Of a DNA stretch of 32,592 nucleotides, positions 8,819-16,026 are shown one piece after another. The notes under the pieces were generated by a model. That model worked only from the letters and a program-made list of their open reading frames with translations, was not told where the DNA came from and did no database searches. Source of the DNA: Acetatifactor sp. (lineage in GTDB: Bacteria; Bacillota; Clostridia; Lachnospirales; Lachnospiraceae). The translations under genes were made by a program, and so were the position numbers. Each line of letters starts with the position of its first letter. Position 1 is the stretch's first letter. The stretch lies in contig JAKSRX010000014.1 of assembly GCA_024403365.1 (NCBI GenBank), positions 1 to 32,592 of the forward strand. Direction: 5' to 3'.

Positions 8819-9278
8819 GGTTACCTCCTCTCCGGTATTCCAGGAATGCACGAATACCGCGAAGCTGACCTTCATATCCGGAACATCTGCACAGATTTCC
8901 TACCAGGAACTTCTTGATCTCCTCATCGGTAGGGTCCGGATTCTCGCGAAGAAGCGCGATGGTGTTCATCACAAAACCGGGATTGCAGAAGCCGCACTGC
9001 TCTGCACCCTGATCCGCAATAAATCCTACGAACTCCTCAGCTTCCGCCGTCAGACCTTCCAGGGTATCAATCTTATGTCCGTTTGCTCTGGCTGCCAGCA
9101 CGCTGCAGGAAAGCACGGGAGTGCCGTCCATCAATACCGTGCAGAGACCACAGTTGGAGGTCTCGCAGCCGCGCTTCACGGAATAGCAGCCTTCGCTTCT
9201 CACGAAGTCGATGAGCAGCATGTCCGCCTCTATTTCTCTGGTAAGTAATTTACCGTTCAGAGTGATTTTGATTTCCAT
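8811..9278 (-). CDS. Molybdenum hydroxylase, [2Fe-2S] electron-transfer subunit
   Basis: A 155-residue small subunit with all eight cluster cysteines: C38, C43, C46 and C58 in the plant-ferredoxin-like N-terminal domain, and C95, C98, C130 and C132 in the four-helix C-terminal domain (QCGFCNPG and CRCSGY). It passes electrons from the molybdenum site to the FAD subunit. The chosen ATG at 9278 is preceded by AAGGCGG and begins MEIKITLNGK, the usual family start; a longer frame to 9320 would run into the upstream gene. It overlaps the catalytic subunit gene by 8 bases, so the two are translationally coupled. Confidence 0.92.
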   Translation of the reverse strand: MEIKITLNGKLLTREIEADMLLIDFVRSEGCYSVKRGCETSNCGLCTVLMDGTPVLSCSVLAARANGHKIDTLEGLTAEAEEFVGFIADQGAEQCGFCNPGFVMNTIALLRENPDPTDEEIKKFLVGNLCRCSGYEGQLRGIRAFLEYRRGGNHE

Positions 9279-9307
9279 AAAACAATTCCGCCTTTCTGCG
9301 TAAGAAA

Positions 9308-10531
9308 TCAATAATTGCAATACACAACGATGGTTCCGTAGAGGTTAAAAAGAAGTCCCCATACCCCTATCGGAATCAGGCCTTTGACCATCTTCTCCTG
9401 CCGGCTCAGCAGAACCGCCGTGCCATAGAAGATCCAGGGAAGACAATCGATGAAATATCTGTTGCCGAACTGCCAACCGCCCATGGTTGCATGCATCATG
9501 GTAACGATCATATAGACCACCGTGCAAAGATAGACCAGTGCGGAGGACAACAGTTCTTTTTTGTTTTTACCGAATCGGAACAGAGCGACGATCATCAGGC
9601 AGATGAACAATATCACTGCCGGGTTCACCAGCAAAATATTACAATTGCCGAAATGATCGATCACAAGGCGCCCGTCCTCGCCGATCTGCGGCATATGAAA
9701 CAGGCTTCTTAAGTTATCCTGCAGATATTCCGGAGAAAACTGCTTGTGGATATACATGAATTCCGGCAGATAGTTATGGCCGAATTCCGTGATCTTTCCG
9801 AATCTTAGATAGTTTAAGATCATATAAGATAACGCCACTGCTCCACAGGGAAGCAAGGTGTACCATTTTCTAATACTTACAAGGAACAGGTTTTCCTGCT
9901 TTTCCTCTCTGTAGTACCGATACAGGATCGCCACCAGCACCGGAAGATACAGGACCTGCATGGGTCTGCATCCCACTCCACAACTCCACAGGAACAGGGA
10001 AAGGCCTGTCTTACCATGAAGTGCCGCAAGGATCGCCAGCACACTGACGGAGAAGCAGATGGTCTGTGCAAAGAACCACACCGCAGGATTAAAAAACACA
10101 AACATAAAATTGGTTGCCACCGTAAAGCTCAGGGACAAAATGCAGGCATCTCTGCCAGATAATCCGATCTTCACTCCCGCCTTCATCAGTCCAAGCACTG
10201 CCGCCACAGAAAAAGCAAGGGCGATCACCCCATCCGGAGTGTTGCTGCCGAACAGAAAAGTGAGGGGAAACAGGACATAGGAGGGAAAAGGAGGGAAGCT
10301 ACAAAAGAACTGATCCTTGTAGATCGCCAGTTCCAGCCAGGGATAGTCCTGTCCCAGATGCAGCCTGCCCTGTCGCCAGGAATCCGCCTGCAATGCGAAG
10401 GTATTGTACGCATTCGCATCCATCAGGGAAAATCCACACAGGACGTGAAGCAGGTAATATACCAACAGCAAAGTTCCTGCGGAGAGAATGCCGTAACTGA
10501 TGAGCTCGCCGTTCCACTTTTTCGTGTTCAT
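9308..10531 (-). CDS. Polytopic membrane protein, GT-C glycosyltransferase-like
   Basis: A 407-residue protein with roughly nine to ten hydrophobic segments. The first large loop carries an Asp-containing stretch and the sequence SFPPFPS (78-84) just before a transmembrane helix; a late loop reads GGWQFGNRYF (351-360) followed by a Pro-containing helix. Both resemble uncharacterised GT-C fold membrane glycosyltransferases (dolichyl-phosphate-mannose type), where similar SFPPGP and GPRY stretches occur; I recognise no exact family. It lies between the FAD and [2Fe-2S] subunit genes, 15 bases after the first and 29 before the second, so it is cotranscribed with an enzyme it has no known link to. 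No strong ribosome site is visible before the ATG. Its function is unknown; glycosyl transfer is only a fold-based guess. Confidence 0.6.
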   Translation of the reverse strand: MNTKKWNGELISYGILSAGTLLLVYYLLHVLCGFSLMDANAYNTFALQADSWRQGRLHLGQDYPWLELAIYKDQFFCSFPPFPSYVLFPLTFLFGSNTPDGVIALAFSVAAVLGLMKAGVKIGLSGRDACILSLSFTVATNFMFVFFNPAVWFFAQTICFSVSVLAILAALHGKTGLSLFLWSCGVGCRPMQVLYLPVLVAILYRYYREEKQENLFLVSIRKWYTLLPCGAVALSYMILNYLRFGKITEFGHNYLPEFMYIHKQFSPEYLQDNLRSLFHMPQIGEDGRLVIDHFGNCNILLVNPAVILFICLMIVALFRFGKNKKELLSSALVYLCTVVYMIVTMMHATMGGWQFGNRYFIDCLPWIFYGTAVLLSRQEKMVKGLIPIGVWGLLFNLYGTIVVYCNY

Positions 10532-10546
10532 GTCAAAATACCCGTC

Positions 10547-11293
10547 TTATAACATCTCCCCGGCTCTCTTCACCAGTACCTCGCAGACCTTTTTACGATA
10601 CTCGCGGCTGGCTCTGGTGTTGCTGCCGAAGGAAAACGCATTGACGACCTCTTCGGCGCTCATAGGCTCCTTAGAGGTAACAATTTTAGCATAGTGGGGT
10701 CGTGCGCCCACGCTGTAACAACAGCCTTCCGGTGTCTTAGCCACTGCTACCGCCAGCACCGGGAAGTCTGTGGAAATATTTCTCTGGGAAAGATAAACAA
10801 CACTCTCAGTGTCCTTGGGAACCAGAATACGTACCAGCACATCTCTGTCTTTGCGGGACATCTCGGTAAACTCTGCCAGGTCCACAATGCCTGCACCTAC
10901 CAGTTCCACCTTCGCACGAAGGGCCAGGAACAGGGTCAGCACGTCGGAGAAACCGAAGCGTCCGTAAATGCTGCCGCCTACTGTGGCGGTATTTCGAAAC
11001 TGTACGCCTACGATGTGCTCCACGCTGTGCTTTGCGGCACACTTTGTATATGCATTGAATGCCTCGTGAAGTTCCAGCTGACGCAAGGTCACCATGGCAC
11101 CGATACGGAAATATTCGTCATCTTCCTCGATGGTATCAAGGCCCAGGCCGCTCAAATCGATGGCTGTGCCGAAGTTCTTGTCCATCATCTTCAGCCACAT
11201 CATACCGCCCACGATGACATTATTCTTTTTCTGATTCAGTTCGTAAGCCTCTTCCAGGCTCTCTGCACGAACATAATTTTTGAAAGTGATCAT
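10547..11293 (-). CDS. Molybdenum hydroxylase, FAD-binding subunit
   Basis: A 248-residue medium subunit of the xanthine dehydrogenase/CO dehydrogenase group. The second FAD motif is clear (TVGGSIYG, 104-111), followed by a Cys- and Thr-containing middle and the typical C-terminal domain. The first motif, usually GGTDL or similar, reads GGMMWL (29-34). It accepts electrons from the [2Fe-2S] subunit and passes them to NAD or another acceptor. I take the ATG at 11293, preceded by GAGGTG with six bases of spacing; an in-frame GTG nine bases upstream lies within that site and is less likely. The permease gene ends 26 bases upstream. Confidence 0.87.
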   Translation of the reverse strand: MITFKNYVRAESLEEAYELNQKKNNVIVGGMMWLKMMDKNFGTAIDLSGLGLDTIEEDDEYFRIGAMVTLRQLELHEAFNAYTKCAAKHSVEHIVGVQFRNTATVGGSIYGRFGFSDVLTLFLALRAKVELVGAGIVDLAEFTEMSRKDRDVLVRILVPKDTESVVYLSQRNISTDFPVLAVAVAKTPEGCCYSVGARPHYAKIVTSKEPMSAEEVVNAFSFGSNTRASREYRKKVCEVLVKRAGEML

Positions 11294-11319
11294 ACCATTC
11301 ACCTCAGATGATGTAATAA

Positions 11320-12726
11320 CTACTCTGCTGCTTCCTTCTTTTCCTTAGGAAGTACGATATTCAAAAGGATCGCTACGAAAGCAGTAGGAACGATTCCGGA
11401 ACCACCGAAGATCAGAGTTACCCAGTTGGGAAGACCAGCCAGTGCTGCGCTGTTAGCGCCAAGGCCGTAACCTACACCGATAGCGATGGAAACGATGGTA
11501 ACGTTTCTGGTGGAAAGGGGATCCTTAGCGATCAGGCCGATACCACTGGTAACGATGGAGGAGAACATGATAACTGCTGCGCCGCCCAGTACAGACTGAG
11601 GCATGATGGAGATCACTGCAGCAAGCTTAGGACAAAGTCCGCAGAGGATCAGGAAGATCGCACCACAGGAAAGAGCGAAACGGTTAACGATCTTGGTCAG
11701 AGCTACCAGACCTACGTTCTGGCTGAAAGATGTATTGGGAAGTACACCGAATATTGCTGCCAAACTGGAACCTACACCGTCACACATAACGCCGCCTGCC
11801 AGTTCTCTGTCAGTTGCCTCTCTGCCCATACCGCCTTCTACACATGCGGAGATATCACCTACGGTCTCAACTGCGGTAACGATGAACATGATCATTACGG
11901 GAATGATGGCTCTCATATCGAACACAGGCTTTACAGGAAGGATCTTGGGAACTGCGAACCAGCTTGCATCTGCGATCTGGCTGTAATTCAGCACCCATGC
12001 CTTGGTATATTCAACACCTTCTGCATTTACTGCGGTGGTGCTAAGGAACAGAGGCATAACGGCACATACGATGTAACCGACGATGATACCGATCAGAATA
12101 CTTGCATAGCTTGTGATGCCCTTGGTCCAATGCTTGAGAACCAGGATCACGATCATAACGATCAATGCTACACAAAGGTTTTCAATCGAACCGAAGTCTG
12201 CAGCCTTGTTGCCGCCGCCGAAGGAATTGACACCGACACTGATCAGGGAAAGACCGATGGCCAATACTACGGAACCGGTTACTACGGAAGGGAAGAACTT
12301 ACGAAGAGGCTTTAAAAATGCACCGAGTACAGTCTCGAACAGACCACCTACGATACTTGCGCCCATGATAGCGCCGTAGGCCAGAACACCGCCGCCCATA
12401 ACTTTTGCTACACTGGTGAATACGCCGATGAAACCGGAGCTGGTTCCCATGATGATGGGTACCTTACCGCCGATAGGTCCGATGGCGAACATCTGGATCA
12501 AGGTAACAACACCTGCAATGATCATTGCATTCTGCAGAAGGGATACGCGGATGCCGTTAAAATCTGCCGCACCGCAGACACCCAGGATGACCAGGATAGG
12601 GGTCAGGTTACCGACGAACATTGCCAGCACGTGCTGCAATCCCAGGGGCACTGCCTGTTTGAAAGGAAGTCGTCCCTCGAAATCGTAGGGCGTTGCGTAC
12701 TTGATGGTCTTCTCTGTACTTTTCAT
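11320..12726 (-). CDS. NCS2 family nucleobase permease (uracil/xanthine type)
   Basis: A 468-residue transporter with about 14 hydrophobic segments. Family motifs are visible: LQHVLAMFVGNLTP near the N-terminus, GSVVLAIGLSLISVG, FIVTAVETVGDIS with the conserved TM8 Glu, and NTSFSQNVGLV in TM10. This is the pattern of xanthine/uric acid members rather than UraA. It should import a purine with a cation. It is the first gene of the molybdenum hydroxylase operon, 26 bases before the FAD subunit, which supports a purine as substrate of the enzyme. AAGGAG at 12740-12735 precedes the ATG. Precise specificity cannot be read from the sequence. Confidence 0.88.
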   Translation of the reverse strand: MKSTEKTIKYATPYDFEGRLPFKQAVPLGLQHVLAMFVGNLTPILVILGVCGAADFNGIRVSLLQNAMIIAGVVTLIQMFAIGPIGGKVPIIMGTSSGFIGVFTSVAKVMGGGVLAYGAIMGASIVGGLFETVLGAFLKPLRKFFPSVVTGSVVLAIGLSLISVGVNSFGGGNKAADFGSIENLCVALIVMIVILVLKHWTKGITSYASILIGIIVGYIVCAVMPLFLSTTAVNAEGVEYTKAWVLNYSQIADASWFAVPKILPVKPVFDMRAIIPVMIMFIVTAVETVGDISACVEGGMGREATDRELAGGVMCDGVGSSLAAIFGVLPNTSFSQNVGLVALTKIVNRFALSCGAIFLILCGLCPKLAAVISIMPQSVLGGAAVIMFSSIVTSGIGLIAKDPLSTRNVTIVSIAIGVGYGLGANSAALAGLPNWVTLIFGGSGIVPTAFVAILLNIVLPKEKKEAAE

Positions 12727-12740
12727 TGTGATTTCTCCTT

Positions 12741-12777
12741 AAAAAAAATTAGGCTTACCATACTCAGTAAACCTAAT
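12741..12777 (-). promoter_or_regulatory. Terminator-like inverted repeat in the permease leader
   Basis: Arms at 12777-12767 and 12758-12748 form an 11-base-pair stem with one G-U pair and an 8-base loop; on the minus strand it is followed directly by eight T residues and then by the AAGGAG ribosome site. It looks like an intrinsic terminator placed between promoter and gene. The predicted transcription start falls inside the first arm, so it may act as an operator instead, or as an attenuator for transcripts arriving from upstream. Confidence 0.65.
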
Positions 12778-12778
12778 T

Positions 12779-12807
12779 ATTATAGCATTTATTTGGCATT
12801 CTGAAAA
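12779..12807 (-). promoter_or_regulatory. Promoter of the permease/molybdenum hydroxylase operon
   Basis: On the minus strand, TATAAT (12784-12779) is preceded at 17 bases by TTTTCA (12807-12802), a four-of-six match to the -35. The -35 overlaps a second inverted repeat, GAAAAGGA (12803-12810) with TCCTTTTC (12820-12827). The gap 12727-12869 otherwise holds no gene. Confidence 0.6.
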
Positions 12808-12869
12808 GGACGGAATTGCTCCTTTTCACGCTTTCCATGTATTTTTCTGTCTCGGGCAAAGCTTTCTTC

Positions 12870-13763
12870 CTACTCGACTGCCGGTTTCACCAGAATGGTG
12901 ATGTGTTTGATCTTGGGGAATTCCTGCTCCATGGCATCATGGACACGATCTCTGAGCCTGTTACCTTCGATGAGCGTCATATTGCCGTCCGCCAGGATCT
13001 CCAGATCCACATAGATCTTGTTGCCGAACTCTCTGGTTCGGATCTGCTCCACTCCCAGTACATCCGGCTGCTTTTTTGCAAAATTTACCAGTTCCTGCTC
13101 CACCTCATAGCTGCAGGCGTGGTCTACCATCTTCTTGATGGCATCCTTGAAGATATCATAGGCCGCCTTCACGATAAATACCGTGATCAGCAGGCTGGCT
13201 GCGGGATCGAACCATTCGTAACCCATTCGCGCCCCTGCGATACCGATCAGGGAACCGATGGAAGACAACGCGTCGCTTCTGTGGTGCCAGGCATCCGCCA
13301 TCAACGCATCACTGTCTATTTTGTGGGCATAGAAACGAGTGTACCAGTACATGGCCTCCTTGCTGGCAATGGAGATCACTGCGGCCACAAGAGCCAGTAC
13401 GCCGGGGATCTGCAGTCCCAGGGTCTCTCCCTTTCGCAGGTCCTCGATGGCATTGTGTCCGATGAAAAGTCCGGTGATACACAGGACAATGGCCAGCACG
13501 ATAGCCGCCACGGATTCGATCCTCTCATGGCCATAGGGGTGATCTTCGTCCGAATCTACGGACGCCAGTTTCACGCCGATGATCACGATGATGCTGCTGA
13601 ATACATCCGATGCAGAATGCACCGCGTCGGAGACCATGGCTCCGGAATGTGCCAGAAGTCCTGCCAACAGTTTCAACACCGACAACACTGCGTTGCCGAT
13701 GATGCTGACTCTGGATACTTTCACTGCTGTTTTTGTAAAAAATTCTTTATCATCCACCCTCAT
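12870..13763 (-). CDS. Cation diffusion facilitator family transporter
   Basis: A 297-residue metal/proton antiporter of the CDF family. Six membrane segments are followed by a C-terminal cytosolic metal-sensing domain of about 85 residues. Site A residues are visible as His49 and Asp53 in VHSASD on TM2 and as an HxxxD motif in DAWHHRSD on TM5. A His-Asp/His-Asp set is typical of zinc or cobalt exporters, whereas manganese exporters have DxxxD pairs (family knowledge; assignment by eye). I start at 13763, where TGAGGT precedes the ATG; an in-frame ATG at 13775 is possible but is only three bases after AAAGGGA. YqeC ends 19 bases upstream, so the two are likely cotranscribed. Confidence 0.88.
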   Translation of the reverse strand: MRVDDKEFFTKTAVKVSRVSIIGNAVLSVLKLLAGLLAHSGAMVSDAVHSASDVFSSIIVIIGVKLASVDSDEDHPYGHERIESVAAIVLAIVLCITGLFIGHNAIEDLRKGETLGLQIPGVLALVAAVISIASKEAMYWYTRFYAHKIDSDALMADAWHHRSDALSSIGSLIGIAGARMGYEWFDPAASLLITVFIVKAAYDIFKDAIKKMVDHACSYEVEQELVNFAKKQPDVLGVEQIRTREFGNKIYVDLEILADGNMTLIEGNRLRDRVHDAMEQEFPKIKHITILVKPAVE

Positions 13764-13782
13764 AAATGACCTCATTTCCCTT

Positions 13783-14370
13783 TCACACCGAAAGACATAC
13801 TATCTTCGCTTCCGGGTGGTTCTTCCTGATCTTCTCACGATAGATAGCAAACAACTGCTCCATATGTTCTGCAGTCATCGTATCCTCCGCTTTGATCCGC
13901 AAGACCTCTTCTGCAAGATTCTGTCTGTGCAGCACCTCGCCGGCCTTTCCGCCGATCCCTTTCTCTCCCTGAAGCACCCATACTTCATCCACAGGCTCCG
14001 GAATGGCAGGCTCCTTCTCCCCGGGATATTTCAAAGGCAGCTGCCTGGATCCGTCCGCTTCCACCAGGATCACATCCGCCATAGATATCAGTCTGCCAAA
14101 TATCTCTTGGGGCAATGCGGTAAACTTTCTGACATCTGTGTCATTTTTCCCGGCTACGCAGGATCCTTTTTCCGCCAGAACGCTTCTCACCTCCGAGAAA
14201 AAAGTCTCCTCCTCTTCAGCTCGCCAGAAGATCATGCCCGGCTCTTTAAACATATGCGTTGTGGTGAGAACCAATACCGTTTTGCCCTCTTCCACATATT
14301 CTTTTGTTTTCTGATGGATCAAGGTAGTCTTGCCGCCGGCACCCACTACCGCTATGATCTGACCTCGCAT
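13783..14370 (-). CDS. yqeC: YqeC, selenium-dependent molybdenum hydroxylase accessory protein
   Basis: A 195-residue putative nucleotide-binding protein. A P-loop-like stretch, VGAGGKTT (9-16), opens the protein, followed by VLVLTTTHMF (34-43) and VILVEADGSRQLPLKYP, the strongly conserved patch of the YqeC family. In comparative genomics YqeC and YqeB co-occur with SelD in genomes that make selenium-dependent molybdenum hydroxylases; the exact step is not established. Here it sits between nagA (15 bases upstream) and a cation transporter gene, and about 1 kb from a permease and hydroxylase operon on the same strand. That context fits maturation of the neighbouring enzyme. The length is slightly short of E. 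coli YqeC, but the N-terminal motif is complete. Confidence 0.82.
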   Translation of the reverse strand: MRGQIIAVVGAGGKTTLIHQKTKEYVEEGKTVLVLTTTHMFKEPGMIFWRAEEEETFFSEVRSVLAEKGSCVAGKNDTDVRKFTALPQEIFGRLISMADVILVEADGSRQLPLKYPGEKEPAIPEPVDEVWVLQGEKGIGGKAGEVLHRQNLAEEVLRIKAEDTMTAEHMEQLFAIYREKIRKNHPEAKIVCLSV

Positions 14371-14385
14371 ACTTATCGACCTTAC

Positions 14386-15531
14386 TTACTGATATAATTT
14401 GCCCTTCTGAATGATGGCCCTGATCTGCAGTTCTTCATCCAGAAAGACCACATTGGCCATATGTCCCGGTGTCAGAGAACCGTAAACATCCTCCACCCCG
14501 ATGGCCCTTGCGGGATTCTCCGTACATGCTCTCACCGCATCCTCCAAAGGAATGCCTGCTTCCTTCACAGCGGCCCTCATGCAGTTAAGCAGATTCGTGG
14601 TGCTTCCGGCGATGATACCGGGGTTCTCGGTAAGTACCGCCCTGTTGCCCTTTACCGTTACGCTCTGACCACCTAATTGATAGACTCCGTCGGGAAGTCC
14701 ACAAGCTTCCATGCTGTCGGAGATCAAGATCACCTTATCGCTTCCAAACAGTTTGAAAGTCAGCCGCACCATGGCGGGATGTACATGTACCCCGTCACAG
14801 ATCAGTTCCGCCTCGGCTCCCTGCTCCATGGCCGCGATCACAGGTCCCGGCATTCTATGATGCATCCCGGGCATGGCATTATACAGATGGGTGAGATGCC
14901 CCGCACCTGCCTCAAAGGCCTGCAATGCCTGCTCGTAGGTGGCATTGGTATGTGCCAGCGATATCTTTATCTTTTCACCAAGTTCCCGAATAAAGGCTTC
15001 GCTTCCTTCCAGTTCCGGTGCCACATCCACCAGTTTGATCAGGCCCTTTGCCTTCTCCTGCAGACGGTCTACCATTGCCGCGTCAGGGAGTTCTAAGTAG
15101 GCAGGATTCTGCGCACCCAGCTTCTCCTCGCTTAAGAAGGGCCCCTCCAAATGAATGCCGACGAGATCGGCTTCCATGCCTTCTGCCTTTTCATCCTGCT
15201 TTTCCGCAAATGCTGTGATCTGCTGACAGATCCGGCTCAGCTTCTCCTCGCCGTAGGTCATAGTGGCAGGACAGATGGCCAGCACACCGTTCTCGGCCTG
15301 ATACTTGGCGATCCTTCGGAGGCCTTCCTCATCAGCCTCGCAGAGATCCTCCCCCATACAGCCGTGGAAGTGGATGTCCACAAGCCCCGGAATAGCATAG
15401 AGGCCGGATGCATCGAAAACCGCCTCTCCCTCCCCGGGAGAGCCGCTCTCGATACACCGGCCTTTGATATACAGATCTTTTTTTTCAAATATATGATTTT
15501 CGGTATAGACCTTTGCGCCCTTACAGACCAC
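14386..15531 (-). CDS. nagA: N-acetylglucosamine-6-phosphate deacetylase
   Basis: A 381-residue amidohydrolase that removes acetate from GlcNAc-6-phosphate, feeding amino-sugar catabolism and wall recycling. Metal and catalytic residues are in place: HxH at 54-56 (DIHFHG), Glu129 (HLEGPF), His194 (LAHTNA), His215 (HLTHLYNAM) and catalytic Asp272 (ISDSM). The start is GTG at 15531, inside the end of the PH-like gene (11-base overlap), preceded by AAGGAAG. No ATG lies before the first conserved motif, which supports the GTG. There is no nagB next door. YqeC follows 15 bases downstream, so a sugar enzyme and a molybdenum accessory gene share a transcript. Confidence 0.93.
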   Translation of the reverse strand: MVCKGAKVYTENHIFEKKDLYIKGRCIESGSPGEGEAVFDASGLYAIPGLVDIHFHGCMGEDLCEADEEGLRRIAKYQAENGVLAICPATMTYGEEKLSRICQQITAFAEKQDEKAEGMEADLVGIHLEGPFLSEEKLGAQNPAYLELPDAAMVDRLQEKAKGLIKLVDVAPELEGSEAFIRELGEKIKISLAHTNATYEQALQAFEAGAGHLTHLYNAMPGMHHRMPGPVIAAMEQGAEAELICDGVHVHPAMVRLTFKLFGSDKVILISDSMEACGLPDGVYQLGGQSVTVKGNRAVLTENPGIIAGSTTNLLNCMRAAVKEAGIPLEDAVRACTENPARAIGVEDVYGSLTPGHMANVVFLDEELQIRAIIQKGKLYQ

Positions 15532-16003
15532 GTTCTTCTTCCTTCTTGATCTTCGCTGTCAAAGCCACTGCCTCGTTGATATATTCAACGAAGAAAAACT
15601 TCTTCACATCATAGTCCAGCACATGTCTGGAAGTACCATCCTTGAAATTGATACGGATCTTGGTGGTGACCAGGGATGTATCCTCATCCTTGAACTCCTC
15701 CAGGTCCGCATAATCGATCTTGCTGAAATCCAGGAAGTACAGTTTCTCCATGACTTCCTTGACAACGATGCCCTGTGTGGTGAAGAGAAAACCTTCCTTC
15801 GCCGTTCTGAATACAGTGGTATCCAGGAACATGATCACATCGTCCATCTCAAAGGGAACCGCAAAATAGTTCATAAATTTTGCGATCCTGCCGTCATGAT
15901 ACTTGCTTGCCCCGGGAACGAACCACTTAACGCTTCGACCCTTCATGGCATCCATGTACTTCTCAAATACCTTGAAATAACGCTCTCTTTTTGTTAACTC
16001 CAT
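15521..16003 (-). CDS. Uncharacterised protein, possible bacterial PH-like domain
   Basis: A 160-residue soluble protein without signal peptide or membrane segment. The pattern of GFLFTTQGIVVKE (about 72-84), alternating hydrophobic strands, FLDFSKIDYADLEEF and a C-terminal helix resembles bacterial pleckstrin-homology-like proteins, but I do not recognise a named family with certainty. It begins 23 bases after trkH, with GAGGGG before the ATG, and its end overlaps nagA by 11 bases. It is therefore translationally linked to nagA and possibly transcribed with the potassium genes. No catalytic motif is visible. Confidence 0.65.
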   Translation of the reverse strand: MELTKRERYFKVFEKYMDAMKGRSVKWFVPGASKYHDGRIAKFMNYFAVPFEMDDVIMFLDTTVFRTAKEGFLFTTQGIVVKEVMEKLYFLDFSKIDYADLEEFKDEDTSLVTTKIRINFKDGTSRHVLDYDVKKFFFVEYINEAVALTAKIKKEEERGL

Positions 16004-16026
16004 AACCCCTCAATCTCCAATCAAAT

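Noticed and set aside
12727-12869. Possible purine riboswitch before the NCS2 permease
   Set aside because: No three-way junction or conserved loop sequences are visible; the hairpins present are simple.
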